64,000 bases of DNA from Reichenbachiella sp. 5M10 (GTDB lineage Bacteria > Bacteroidota > Bacteroidia > Cytophagales > Cyclobacteriaceae): positions 4,282,501-4,346,500 of the forward strand of contig NZ_MDGR01000007.1 of NCBI RefSeq assembly GCF_002742335.1, given 5' to 3'. The position numbers were made by a program, and so were the translations under genes. Under the pieces are notes generated by a model. That model searched no databases and was not told the origin of the DNA. It worked only from the letters and a program-made list of their open reading frames with translations. Shown in pieces: positions 1 to 8,907 of this stretch (positions within the stretch are counted from its first letter, which is position 1; every line of letters starts with the position of its first letter).

Positions 1-131
1 AAGAAGGGGAAATAGACATCTGAGTTTGGGTTGGTTCAGCGAAAAAGCACGCCTAATTGTGTGTTATGATAGGTTTGGGCGCCCCCATACGAAGAAGCTA
101 TATTGCTGAAGCACGCAGTTATTTTGGGAGA

Positions 132-1472
132 ATGTCAAAGTCATTTATCAACACATGGAACCTAGAGTTTCACGATGAGGAAATAGAAGAGCGTTTTAGA
201 TCCTACAACATAGGTTTTGAAATTAGGTTTGTGAAGTTTTTTTTGGGCATGCTTTTGTTGTTCAATACAATATTCGCAGCGAAGGATTACTTCTTTTATG
301 TGGAGGAGCGCCATGTCGTCTCTGTATATTGGCAAGCATTATTGATTGTACCGATTTACGTTTTATTGGTGTTGATGGTGATGCGATCGAGTCAGGCTTT
401 TCTTGTGCGTCACTTTTATCAGTTGGCGTGGTTTCTTTTTGTATTTACGATTGGTTCACAGCTTTTGCTTTTGCATCTCAATGGTACCCAGGGTTTTGGG
501 ATCAACAGTACGATGATTATTGTGGTTTTTGGTACCTATTTGTTTTCGGGTATTCTGTACCGGCACGCCTTGTTTTTGACACCTCTTTTGATGGTAGTAG
601 TCGTGTTCTTCTTGATCTATGTATTGGATTTTGAAGTGTACGAGACAGGAAATTCGATTCTTTCGTATGTGATGGTACTCAGTGGATTGATTGTCATCAA
701 ATATCAAATCGAGCGACAAAATAGATTGAGTTTCAACCAAGCCGAGATGCAGTCCCTGGAGGACACCAAGATCAAAGAAAATTATTTGCGAGTAAATGCT
801 CTCAGTCAAATGAGAAAGGATTTGATTGCTATTTTGGCCCATGATGTACGTTCTCCTCTCGCCAGCTTGCATGGCGTGTTGCAATTGGCGAAAGAAGGTG
901 ATCTGACCGAGGAAGAAACCATGGGGTACATCGAACGAATCGAAACGCAAGTGTCATCGGTCAATTTCCTCATCAATGATATACTCATTTGGATCAAGAG
1001 CCAAAGTGATGAGGCTGATTTTGAAAAAGGGCCTTTCAATCTGTCCAGTGTCATAGAGGATCTCAAGTTCTTGTTCGCAGAGCAGCTTGAAGATAAGGGG
1101 ATCTTGCTCCAAGTAAATTTAGAGGAAGATGACGTCTATGGTCAACCAGACATGATCAAAACGATCTTAAGAAATTTTGTAAGCAATGCCATCAAGTTTT
1201 CGTCAAGTAACGACACGATCTATCTTGAGAGCAAACGCGATGGGGACAAAGTATTGCTCAGTGTCCGTGACGAAGGAGTCGGGATGTCTAGTACAGAGCT
1301 CAAGAGGCTCAAAAACACGTTTGCTTCCAAGCTAGGTACGGGAAAGGAGAAAGGAATGGGATTGGGCCTAAAAATTTGTCGTGCATTGATTCGAGCGCAT
1401 AAGTCGACTCTGACGATTGAGAGCGAACCCGCCCAAGGTACAAAGATCAGTTTTGACCTAGAGAGAGCTTAG
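132..1472 (+). CDS. Membrane-bound sensor histidine kinase
   Basis: Sensor kinase with about six hydrophobic segments in the first ~190 residues and no clear extracytoplasmic sensor domain, followed by a cytoplasmic kinase core. The H-box reads AHDVRSPL (His about residue 237 from this start). The N-box is NFVSNAIKFS, the G1 box DEGVGM and the G2 box GMGLGLKICRALI, so the catalytic set is complete. The ATG at 132 (MSKSFINTW) is preferred over the more upstream start at 57 because the extra 25 residues are not membrane-like. No response regulator lies beside it in the window, so it is an orphan or its partner is upstream of base 1. The signal it senses cannot be read from the sequence. The gene runs convergently into the next one with a single base between the two stops. 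Confidence 0.9.
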   Translation: MSKSFINTWNLEFHDEEIEERFRSYNIGFEIRFVKFFLGMLLLFNTIFAAKDYFFYVEERHVVSVYWQALLIVPIYVLLVLMVMRSSQAFLVRHFYQLAWFLFVFTIGSQLLLLHLNGTQGFGINSTMIIVVFGTYLFSGILYRHALFLTPLLMVVVVFFLIYVLDFEVYETGNSILSYVMVLSGLIVIKYQIERQNRLSFNQAEMQSLEDTKIKENYLRVNALSQMRKDLIAILAHDVRSPLASLHGVLQLAKEGDLTEEETMGYIERIETQVSSVNFLINDILIWIKSQSDEADFEKGPFNLSSVIEDLKFLFAEQLEDKGILLQVNLEEDDVYGQPDMIKTILRNFVSNAIKFSSSNDTIYLESKRDGDKVLLSVRDEGVGMSSTELKRLKNTFASKLGTGKEKGMGLGLKICRALIRAHKSTLTIESEPAQGTKISFDLERA

Positions 1473-1473
1473 T

Positions 1474-3213
1474 TCAGTAGTTTTTGAGTGACCATTTGCC
1501 TTTCTTGAGCACTTCTACCGAGTGGATTTGGACGTTGCGTATGTCGTCATATTTGGGCTTGATCAGGGTTTGACCGTTGATCGTGGCTAGACCGACTTTG
1601 CCTCGATCATCTATTCGGATATATCTATCAGGAGTGAGTGTTAGTTTGTCATATTGAAAAGGTATTTTGACAAATTGATTTATAGTCATGAGTGAGCTTT
1701 TTCCATTTTTTTCTACAATCACAGATTGTCCTTCGTCGTAGACTTGGATGTTGTCATAGCGGATAGGGAGCAGTGGAGTTCCGTCTTCAGCTATGTAGCC
1801 CCACAAGTCACCTTGTTGCACGAGGTAGCCACTGCTGTAGAGGTTTTTGACCAACTGTTGGTATTCGACAGGTAGCAAAGGCGAACCAAACTGATCCAGC
1901 ATGCCGTATTTGTTTTCTTTCTTGATGATGAATTGATTGTTGGTCGTAGACTCTATGCTTTGATAGACGACACGAGTGATGAGTCTTCCGGAGTTGTTGA
2001 CTAGGCCTAGTTTGTTTTCTTCTTCGACGATGGCCAATCCATGATCAAATTTTGAGATATGATCGTATTTGGTGTCTAGTATAAGGTTGCCTTGTTTGTC
2101 TATGAGACCCCATTTGCCGTTTAGACTTATTTTAGCAATTCCTTCGTTGAAGGGCTCTGCGTCATCGTACTGACAGGGCACGAAGATTCCTCCGTCTGCG
2201 TGTAGGTAGCCATAGAGCCCTTTGCGGATGACAAGTATACAACCATCATTGACTTTATAGGGGCCATTCCAGCTTTTGGGTTTGTCGTAGTGTTTGTCGG
2301 AGAGCAGTTGACCTTGAGTATTGAACAGCAACAGGCCGAGAGATTCTTCGACATAGATGAGGTGATCATTTCTGTAGTCTGCATTGCGATACTTGATAGG
2401 TATGACGGTTTGCCCTGCTGCATCTATGAACCCATATTTCCCGTGGAGGCCAACTTTGAACAGTCCATCTTGAAGAGGCGTCATGCTATGGTAGAGGTAG
2501 TCAATCACTAGGTTGCCCCCTAGGTCTATGGCTCCCCATAGGTCAGATTTTTTGGCAGGAGAAAGCCCTTCGGAGTAGTATTTTAGGTTTTCATATTCGG
2601 GGGCGATAGCGGTCTTTCCCGTCCGGTTGACGAAACCGTATTTTCGACCGAGTTTTACTTTGATCATTCCTTCTCGCATGGGGTAGACCTGTTGGTAGAG
2701 AAACTTCGTGATGAACTCCCCTTGCGAATTGGCCATGGCCCAAGTGTCGTCTTGTTTGACGATGACTAGATTTTCGTCTATAAGGATGACTTTTTTGTAT
2801 TGGGTAGGGATGAGTTGTATTCCGTGTGAGTCGATGAGACCTTCCTTTTGTCGTAGACTTACACCAAAGATTTGATTGTCTATGGTAGTGATGTCATCGT
2901 ATATCGGAGGTAGGATTAGGCTGTCTTTTTGGTTGATCACACCATAGAAGTTTTTGAAAACTACCACAGACAGACCGTTTCGGACGGGTTCTACGATATC
3001 GTACTTACAAGGTATGACTAAGTGGTCATTGGCGTCTACAAATCCCCATAGTTGTGTAGTACTAGATCGAACACTTGTGTAGCCCTCTGAGTCACTACCT
3101 CTGAGATCATAGCTTACTTGTCCCCAAGCACTTGCGGCGATGCACCAAAGTATGATGCAGGCGACTAGTCGTGTGAAAATGCGTTCGTATTGTATAGTTT
3201 TAGTTCGTTCCAA
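1474..3213 (-). CDS. Exported WG (KWG)-repeat protein
   Basis: The protein is about 579 residues and consists almost entirely of degenerate WG repeats of the form (W/Y)G-(F/L/I)-(I/V)-(D/N)-x2-G-x3-(I/L)-P-x2-Y-(D/E). I count roughly 15, including WGFVDANDHLVIP, YGFIDAAGQTVIP, WGLIDKQGNLILD and WGYIAEDGTPLLP. An N-terminal hydrophobic stretch ending SAWGQ looks like a signal peptide, so it is probably periplasmic or surface-exposed. WG repeats are common in Bacteroidota and are thought to form beta-rich binding surfaces; no ligand is known here. The start codon is TTG, with no in-frame ATG before the signal peptide. The gene stands alone on its strand. Confidence 0.85.
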   Translation of the reverse strand: MERTKTIQYERIFTRLVACIILWCIAASAWGQVSYDLRGSDSEGYTSVRSSTTQLWGFVDANDHLVIPCKYDIVEPVRNGLSVVVFKNFYGVINQKDSLILPPIYDDITTIDNQIFGVSLRQKEGLIDSHGIQLIPTQYKKVILIDENLVIVKQDDTWAMANSQGEFITKFLYQQVYPMREGMIKVKLGRKYGFVNRTGKTAIAPEYENLKYYSEGLSPAKKSDLWGAIDLGGNLVIDYLYHSMTPLQDGLFKVGLHGKYGFIDAAGQTVIPIKYRNADYRNDHLIYVEESLGLLLFNTQGQLLSDKHYDKPKSWNGPYKVNDGCILVIRKGLYGYLHADGGIFVPCQYDDAEPFNEGIAKISLNGKWGLIDKQGNLILDTKYDHISKFDHGLAIVEEENKLGLVNNSGRLITRVVYQSIESTTNNQFIIKKENKYGMLDQFGSPLLPVEYQQLVKNLYSSGYLVQQGDLWGYIAEDGTPLLPIRYDNIQVYDEGQSVIVEKNGKSSLMTINQFVKIPFQYDKLTLTPDRYIRIDDRGKVGLATINGQTLIKPKYDDIRNVQIHSVEVLKKGKWSLKNY

Positions 3214-3359
3214 CGAGTCCTTATCCCCTGATTTTTAATGCTATATCTGCGAAGATAGAGCGATTTTTTTGGCAAAAGAACAGATAGAGTATATAGGCTC
3301 ATAAATACCTAAAATGAAGTATGCTCCTCAGAACATGCGGTCAATGTAAGATCAGCGGA

Positions 3360-4421
3360 TCAAAATTTGACCCGCTTGATTTTCATGGCTTTGAGAATCC
3401 AATTGGGGAGCGGTTTGTTCGGGTCTCGATGTTTGAGGTTGATGTTGAAATTCAACTTCTTGATCAAGGGAACTTTGTGTGTCTCTACAAATTCGATGAG
3501 TGTACCGTCTTGGTCTTCGATGTATCCCCAATGCCCGTTGGCATCACCCATATCAAAGGATTCGTTGCTGAGAACTTGAAAAGGGAAGCCTGCCTCTTTG
3601 CATTCTTCGACCAGTTTCTTCATGTTTTTGATGTCAAAACACAAATGAATGAACCCGATGTCTCCCCAGAATCTGTTTTCAAACAGTTTTTTTGGTTTGG
3701 AGTCTAGACGCTGTATCAATTCGATTTCGCTCTTGCCAAGCAAGGGGCTGAATCCACCTGTTCGGTCGTTTTTGTGTGTGAGCAAGATACGTCTGAATTT
3801 TTCGGTGCCTTTGGATAGGCTAGCGACATCTTCGAAAGTACCTGTCTCATCGTAAATCACTTGGTCGTAACCCAGTAAATTCGAAAATAGTTTGAGCGAA
3901 GCTTCGATATCGGATACACCGAGAGTGGCACCACAGATCCCACCCATATCATGTTTCTGGACGTTGTACCAATTATCAGACTCTTTGATTTCGAGTATGT
4001 TGTCCCAAGGGTCTTGGATATAGAAGCTCTTCTTCCCGTCTGGGCCTGTCACGATCTCTGATCGAAATTCTACGCCGAGATTTTTGAGGCGGGTGTAGCT
4101 TTTTTGGATATCGATGGATTTGATTTTGGCGATATTGATCCCCAAATCCCCTAAATCCAAAGGCGATTCCATTTTGAGCGGAGTGCGACCGGTATGTTGC
4201 CATATTTCATAGCCACTACCCCCTTGGAGGTTCATGGCGAGAATGGCACGTTTTGGGCGCGCTTGACCCCCCATGTATTTGGCCATATAGGTGGCCTCAT
4301 TGTCATCGTCAAAAATACATGCGTCTGCGCCTAGACGAGTGCCGTACCATTCAAAACCTCTCACGGCATCATCTACCCCTACTCCTATCTGCTGTATACC
4401 GTATATCAATTTGTCTTTCAT
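3360..4421 (-). CDS. VOC-superfamily (glyoxalase/dioxygenase fold) protein
   Basis: A protein of ~353 residues with repeated vicinal-oxygen-chelate modules. One begins around GIQQIGVGVDD, one around GATLGVSDIEASLKLFSNLLGY, and a C-terminal half carries GFIHLCFDI and GTLIEFVETH, whose His and Glu are plausible metal ligands as in HPPD and glyoxalase-like enzymes. The substrate cannot be assigned. It is the last gene of a minus-strand unit after a GH15 enzyme and a Rid-family protein (79 bases after the Rid stop from this start, 49 from the upstream ATG). I chose the ATG at 4421 (MKDKLIYG) because the fold begins right after it. The ATG at 4451 adds ten charged residues and cannot be excluded. 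Confidence 0.75.
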   Translation of the reverse strand: MKDKLIYGIQQIGVGVDDAVRGFEWYGTRLGADACIFDDDNEATYMAKYMGGQARPKRAILAMNLQGGSGYEIWQHTGRTPLKMESPLDLGDLGINIAKIKSIDIQKSYTRLKNLGVEFRSEIVTGPDGKKSFYIQDPWDNILEIKESDNWYNVQKHDMGGICGATLGVSDIEASLKLFSNLLGYDQVIYDETGTFEDVASLSKGTEKFRRILLTHKNDRTGGFSPLLGKSEIELIQRLDSKPKKLFENRFWGDIGFIHLCFDIKNMKKLVEECKEAGFPFQVLSNESFDMGDANGHWGYIEDQDGTLIEFVETHKVPLIKKLNFNINLKHRDPNKPLPNWILKAMKIKRVKF

Positions 4422-4500
4422 TTCATATCTTTTTTCGACGTGACTATCCATTTTTGAGACGCTTAAAAATAAGAAAACGTCTTAGCCTTTCCAATTTAAA

Positions 4501-4878
4501 TTACAGGGAGGCCGTTACTTCTATTTCGATTTTCATGTGAGGGTCTGCCAAGCCCGCTACGATCATGGTTGCAGCGGGTTTGATCTTGCCAAAATATGTT
4601 TTGAGAATCGGCCAACAAGGCTCAAAATCGTCACGTACGGGAAGAATATACTTGACCCGTACGATCCGTTCCAAACTACTGCCAGCTTGCTCCAGCGCAT
4701 GGGTGATATTGATCAGGCATTGTCGAGCTTGCTCAGTGACGTCTTCTGAGATGCTCATGTCTTCGTAGTGGTACCCAGTGGTACCAGAGACATGGACATA
4801 GTGGTCATCGACTACTGCACGCGAGTAGCCGATTTTGTCCTCGAAGGCTGATCCACTTGAAACCCTCTTCTTGATCAT
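4501..4878 (-). CDS. Rid-family (YjgF/YER057c/UK114) protein without the RidA arginine
   Basis: A 125-residue protein of normal Rid length with the family pattern YVHVSGTTG near residue 30, a central helix (QARQCLINITHALEQAGSSLERIVRVKYIL) and the C-terminal strand IEIEVTASL. RidA proper uses a conserved Arg in a P-A-R-[ST] motif to hydrolyse imine/enamine intermediates. Here the motif reads P-A-A-T (residues 101-104), so the catalytic Arg is absent. It therefore more likely belongs to one of the Rid subgroups of unknown activity than to RidA. It starts 8 bases after the GH15 stop and is probably co-transcribed with it. Confidence 0.85.
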   Translation of the reverse strand: MIKKRVSSGSAFEDKIGYSRAVVDDHYVHVSGTTGYHYEDMSISEDVTEQARQCLINITHALEQAGSSLERIVRVKYILPVRDDFEPCWPILKTYFGKIKPAATMIVAGLADPHMKIEIEVTASL

Positions 4879-4886
4879 TTTGGCTC

Positions 4887-6674
4887 TTAGTAATTGAAAT
4901 CGTGAATGTCTAATTTCTTCGCGATTCTGTCCGCGGCGTTGAGTAGTCCGACATGGCTATAGGCTTGTGGGAAGTTGCCCCACATGCTGCCGTCTTGCTC
5001 GGTGACATCCTCGCTGAGTAGCCCGACATGGTTGCCATAGCCGACGAGGTTGTCAAAGTACTCTACCGCTTCGTCGATTCTACCTACGCAAGCCAAAGCT
5101 TCTACATACCAGAAAGCACATATCATAAACGTCGTTTCGGGCTCACCAAAATCATCTTGGTGTTTGTATCGGAAAAAGAGTCCATTGCTGGCTTTCAGGT
5201 CTTTTTCCATGGCAATCAAGTGCTGTTTTGCTCTGTCTTGGTCATGGTCTAGATAGCCCATGTTGATGAGTTGGAGACAGCTTGCATCCATGCGGTCTGT
5301 TCCGATGGCTTGACTGTACCCTTTTTTGACGGGGCTGTAGCATTCTTCGATCTTGGCCTTGGCGATTGCGCCGAGTTTGGTGGCCAACTTGTCCATTTTT
5401 TCATCTTTGATGACTGCTGCGATTTTTCTTGCAGCTAGACAACCCGCCCAATGAAACAAGTAGGTATAGCAATGGTACTGTTTGAGATTTCTAAACTCCC
5501 AAAGACCTGCATCTGCTTGCTCCATGGTCTTTTCGATGAGGCCGAGGGTTTTGTAGATCAGATCGCCACTGTCAAAGGTCTCCGTGAATATAATCCTCTG
5601 ATCATAGTACAAAGGCAACAACGATACGAGGACTTGCCCGTAGACATCATTTTGGATGTGTTCATAAGCTTGGTTTCCGACACGTACAGGCTGATTTTCG
5701 CCCATGTATCCTTTGAGGTCTGTTTCGATTTCGATGAGGCTTTTTTCACCACCGATCCCCACGAGCGGTTGATACCTTTCGGTCTCTGAGCTAGTGATGT
5801 TCATGATGTAGTGAAAGTATTTTTCGAGTTCTTCGAAATGGCCAATATTATTGAACGCGTTGAGGGTGTAGTAGGTGTCTCGCATCCAGCAGAATCGATA
5901 GTCCCAGTTGCGTGTGGATTTGGGAGCCTCTGGCAAACTGGTAGTGAGTGCTGCTACGATGGCGCCAGTATCTTCGTACTGGTGGATTTTTAGGATCAGC
6001 GCCGATCGAATAGCTGCTTTTTGTTGAAAGTGATTGATACTCGCTGTTTTGACCCATTTTCTCCAGTATCTTGTTGTACGGTCTTGAAAATTCTCACATG
6101 TTTCTTTGAGCTCAGCCTCCATCGGTTGTCCGTAGGTGAGGACGCAGTATTTGGTTTCGTTGAGCACGAACTCTTGATCGTTCATGACGTAGTTCATCGA
6201 GATGTTGGTCGTCAGTCTCACTTGCGAGCCGAGACCGATGTACCGGATGTGGTTGCTTCCGATGGTACGTTCAGGGACGGTGTTGCCATAGTCACCTACA
6301 GGATTGCAGTTGACTTTGATTTTGGGATGACCCGAGACAGGTTCGATTTTGCGGATGAGCATTAGCGGTTTATAATGGCGCTCGTATTGCTCGAAGCGTG
6401 GCGCAAAGTCTGTCACCTTGTATTTGCCGCTGGCACATTCGATTTCAGTACAGAGTAGGTTGGTGTTTTCGATGTAGTATTGTTTGGATTCAAATTTGCC
6501 TTCTGCGGGCAGTACAGAAAACTCTCCACCCTTTTGGTCATCGATCATTTTGCCGAAGATGAATGAGCTGTCAAATCTTGGCCAACACATCCATGAGATG
6601 TTGGTGTCTGTTTTGATGTGTGCACTAAATGCACAATTGCCTATTACTCCGAAATCGTAGGTATGCCTTTTCAT
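4887..6674 (-). CDS. Glycoside hydrolase family 15 (glucoamylase/trehalase-like)
   Basis: A 595-residue protein matching bacterial GH15 enzymes. It has an N-terminal beta-sandwich region and an (alpha/alpha)6 barrel with the signature RNWDYRFCWMRD (about 255-266). GLWEFRN supplies the likely general acid Glu393, and LLSED followed by GNFPQAYSH gives the likely base Glu555. No signal peptide is visible, so it acts in the cytoplasm, presumably on an intracellular alpha-glucoside such as trehalose or maltodextrin. The family contains glucoamylases, trehalases and glucodextranases, and the sequence alone does not decide. It is first in the GH15-Rid-VOC unit and is divergent from tpiA across about 180 bases. 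Confidence 0.9.
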   Translation of the reverse strand: MKRHTYDFGVIGNCAFSAHIKTDTNISWMCWPRFDSSFIFGKMIDDQKGGEFSVLPAEGKFESKQYYIENTNLLCTEIECASGKYKVTDFAPRFEQYERHYKPLMLIRKIEPVSGHPKIKVNCNPVGDYGNTVPERTIGSNHIRYIGLGSQVRLTTNISMNYVMNDQEFVLNETKYCVLTYGQPMEAELKETCENFQDRTTRYWRKWVKTASINHFQQKAAIRSALILKIHQYEDTGAIVAALTTSLPEAPKSTRNWDYRFCWMRDTYYTLNAFNNIGHFEELEKYFHYIMNITSSETERYQPLVGIGGEKSLIEIETDLKGYMGENQPVRVGNQAYEHIQNDVYGQVLVSLLPLYYDQRIIFTETFDSGDLIYKTLGLIEKTMEQADAGLWEFRNLKQYHCYTYLFHWAGCLAARKIAAVIKDEKMDKLATKLGAIAKAKIEECYSPVKKGYSQAIGTDRMDASCLQLINMGYLDHDQDRAKQHLIAMEKDLKASNGLFFRYKHQDDFGEPETTFMICAFWYVEALACVGRIDEAVEYFDNLVGYGNHVGLLSEDVTEQDGSMWGNFPQAYSHVGLLNAADRIAKKLDIHDFNY

Positions 6675-6854
6675 ATAACTTTTGGTTTATAGAAAGTGAG
6701 AAAAACTCTTTCAAATCATGAGACTAAACAGACGGTAGGGGGAGATTTAGGCCATTCAATCCAATCGCTAAAATGATGAAAAATCACCAATTAATGCCAT
6801 AATTTTTACAACTTTGTGCAATCAATATTTGGATTCTTTAAAATACACATAACA

Positions 6855-7610
6855 ATGAGACAAAAAATCGTTGCAGGCAACTGGAAAATGAATAACGACC
6901 TGGAAGCAGGCAAAAAACTAGCTTTGGAGGTATTGGAAAAGTCTACGGGCTCTGAAAAAGCAAAAATCGTTTTGGGTACACCTTTCATTCATTTGACCTC
7001 AGTGTCAGCGGATGTAGCAGGCAAAAACGGTATCGAAATCGCCGCACAAAACTGCAGCGATAAAGCATCTGGTGCGTATACTGGTGAGATCTCTGCTTCG
7101 ATGGTGAAGTCTACAGGAGCCAATTATGTGATCTTGGGTCATAGCGAAAGAAGGGAGTACTTCAACGAATCTGCGGCTCTATTGGCAAGCAAAGTAGATA
7201 TCGCTTTGGAAAATGATTTGATTCCGATTTTTTGTTGTGGTGAGCCGCTCGAGATTAGAGAAGCAGGGACGATGTATGACTATGTCAAGCAGCAATTGAC
7301 AGAAAGTCTTTTCCACCTTTCTGCAGAAGACTTTGCTAAAATATCTGTTGCTTATGAGCCTATATGGGCGATTGGTACAGGCAAAACGGCTAGCTCTGAG
7401 CAAGCACAAGAAATGCATGCAGAATTGAGAGCGCACCTGGCGACTCAGTTTGGCCAAGCAGCAGCAGACGCATGTCCCATCTTATATGGTGGCAGTTGTA
7501 AACCAAGCAACGCGCAAGAGTTATTTGCTCAGGCAGATGTCGATGGTGGATTGATCGGCGGTGCTTCGTTGAATGCCGATGACTTTCTTGCGATAGTCAA
7601 CGCATTCTAA
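6855..7610 (+). CDS. tpiA: Triosephosphate isomerase
   Basis: Interconverts dihydroxyacetone phosphate and glyceraldehyde 3-phosphate in glycolysis. The 251-residue length is normal. Family hallmarks are the N-terminal V-A-G-N-W-K-M-N with the catalytic Lys, ILGHSERR with the catalytic His, and [15 protein letters not shown] with the catalytic Glu and phosphate loop. [10 protein letters not shown] and [10 protein letters not shown] complete the phosphate-binding end. The ATG at 6855 ([11 protein letters not shown]) is preferred over an in-frame start at 6816, which would add 13 residues before the first beta strand. A strong terminator follows, so it is separated from the prmA unit downstream, although tpiA-prmA neighbourhood is common in Bacteroidota. 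Confidence 0.98.
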   Translation: MRQKIVAGNWKMNNDLEAGKKLALEVLEKSTGSEKAKIVLGTPFIHLTSVSADVAGKNGIEIAAQNCSDKASGAYTGEISASMVKSTGANYVILGHSERREYFNESAALLASKVDIALENDLIPIFCCGEPLEIREAGTMYDYVKQQLTESLFHLSAEDFAKISVAYEPIWAIGTGKTASSEQAQEMHAELRAHLATQFGQAAADACPILYGGSCKPSNAQELFAQADVDGGLIGGASLNADDFLAIVNAF

Positions 7611-7629
7611 AAGCAGGAAATTTATAGTG

Positions 7630-7663
7630 CCCTCTACAGTGCAACTGTAGAGGGTGTTTTTTT
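7630..7663 (+). terminator. Rho-independent terminator of tpiA
   Basis: A perfect 11-bp stem, CCCTCTACAGT paired with ACTGTAGAGGG around a 3-base GCA loop, is followed by TG and a run of eight T. It lies 20 bases after the tpiA stop. Confidence 0.93.
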
Positions 7664-7681
7664 AACGGACTGACTCCAGAG

Positions 7682-8014
7682 ATGCTTTCTATTATTTTGT
7701 CTTGTATATTTTTTTTGGGTTCAGACCCAAAGAGTGACCTGCCAGATCCTTGTGAGATTTATGGAAAGGTGTATTTCTCTCCTGATCCGCGTCAGGCGGA
7801 TTTCAGTGTGTATGTCGAAGAGACAGAGTCATTTGCGGACGTCATAGTATTCGAAGAAGCCAATGCATTGTACGCAGATCGTGCGGGACACTGGTCTACG
7901 GTACCTAACCGAGGGATGGCAGACGTCTACATTTATCTCGAGCGCAACCGAAGCTTAGCTGATTTTAGCATTTATTACACAGATTACGAATCCTTCGCCG
8001 GATGCAACAGATGA
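7682..8014 (+). CDS. Small exported 7(1) septoil-knot (DUF6150)-like protein
   Basis: A 110-residue protein with a short hydrophobic N-terminus (MLSIILSCIFFLG) that may be a signal sequence. The body is built from a recurring strand unit ending in Ala-Asp: QADFSVYVEE, SFADVIVFEE, YADRAGHW, MADVYIYLER, LADFSIYYTD, then SFAG and a final Cys. A first Cys lies in PCEIYGKVYF. This pattern matches what I recall of the DUF6150 / septoil-knot family, whose members are predicted or shown to have a deep 7(1) backbone knot. Molecular function is unknown. Its stop overlaps the prmA start (ATGA), so the two are translationally coupled. Confidence 0.65.
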   Translation: MLSIILSCIFFLGSDPKSDLPDPCEIYGKVYFSPDPRQADFSVYVEETESFADVIVFEEANALYADRAGHWSTVPNRGMADVYIYLERNRSLADFSIYYTDYESFAGCNR

Positions 8015-8844
8015 CATTTATCCAATTGACTATTGCCTGTACCCCTGAGTTTTCAGATATTTTCGTCGCGGAGCTCGCGGAAATTGGCTTTGATACATTC
8101 GAAGAAAAAGAAGATGGTGTCGAAGCATACATTGCCAGTGAGCTGTTTCAAGAAGAGGCGGTGCGTGAGATTGTGCAGCGCTATAAAGCCCCCTCTGATG
8201 CCAAGTATTCTTATCGAGAGATTGAAAAGGAGAATTGGAATGAAGAGTGGGAAAAAAACTATCACCCGATCGAGGTAGCGGGAAGATGTCGTGTGCGCGC
8301 GACTTTTCACGAGCCCAAACCAGAGTTTGACTATGAGATAGTGATTTTTCCAAAGATGTCATTCGGTACAGGTCATCATGCCACCACCTACAACATGCTT
8401 TCTCTCGAAATGGAGAACGATTTTGAAGGCAAGTCTGTGATTGATATAGGTGCGGGCACGGGAGTATTGGCCATCATGGCGCACAAACTAGGTGCGACAC
8501 ATGTAGAGGCGACGGATGTCGATGACTGGTGCATCGAAAATAGTATCGACAACTTTGAACTCAATGAGATGTATGATGTACCAGTACATCAAGGTGTGAT
8601 TGACGAAGTGAAACTGACCCGGAAATGCTATGATGTGGTCTTGGCCAATATCAACAAAAATGTATTATTGGTCGAAATTCCGAGTTATGCTAGTTTGTTA
8701 GAGTCGGGTGGGGTGTTGTACTTGAGTGGATTTTATGAGGCAGACATTTCTGATATCGAAGAAAAGGCGGCACAATACGATCTTCATTTGGACAAATCAG
8801 TCATTCGAGACAATTGGGCTGCCTTGAAATTGACCAAATCATGA
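8011..8844 (+). CDS. prmA: Ribosomal protein L11 methyltransferase
   Basis: A SAM-dependent methyltransferase that trimethylates ribosomal protein L11. After an N-terminal recognition domain comes PKMSFGTGHHATT, a signature of PrmA, then motif I VIDIGAGTGVLAIMAHKLGA, the acidic loop EATDVDDWCIEN and the substrate-pocket motif LANINKNVLL. From the ATG at 8011 it is 277 residues, a normal length. This start overlaps the upstream stop by the tetranucleotide ATGA; an in-frame start at 8002 would add MQQ. It is co-transcribed with the septoil-knot gene. Confidence 0.96.
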   Translation: MTFIQLTIACTPEFSDIFVAELAEIGFDTFEEKEDGVEAYIASELFQEEAVREIVQRYKAPSDAKYSYREIEKENWNEEWEKNYHPIEVAGRCRVRATFHEPKPEFDYEIVIFPKMSFGTGHHATTYNMLSLEMENDFEGKSVIDIGAGTGVLAIMAHKLGATHVEATDVDDWCIENSIDNFELNEMYDVPVHQGVIDEVKLTRKCYDVVLANINKNVLLVEIPSYASLLESGGVLYLSGFYEADISDIEEKAAQYDLHLDKSVIRDNWAALKLTKS

Positions 8845-8907
8845 TATTCCTTTAGATTATCGCTGGACGTTTACTTATCTTTAGCCGTTCATACAGAATC
8901 ACTTTTA

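Noticed and set aside
57-131. Upstream extension of the histidine kinase (25 residues)
   Set aside because: The ATG at 132 starts a normal membrane kinase; the extra residues show no membrane or domain feature.
3240-3270. Small TATCT-GCGA-AGATA hairpin upstream of the WG gene
   Set aside because: Only five base pairs and no T tract; likely chance.
6795-6840. Possible tpiA promoter (CAACTTTG)
   Set aside because: Only a partial -7 match with no TTG at the right spacing.
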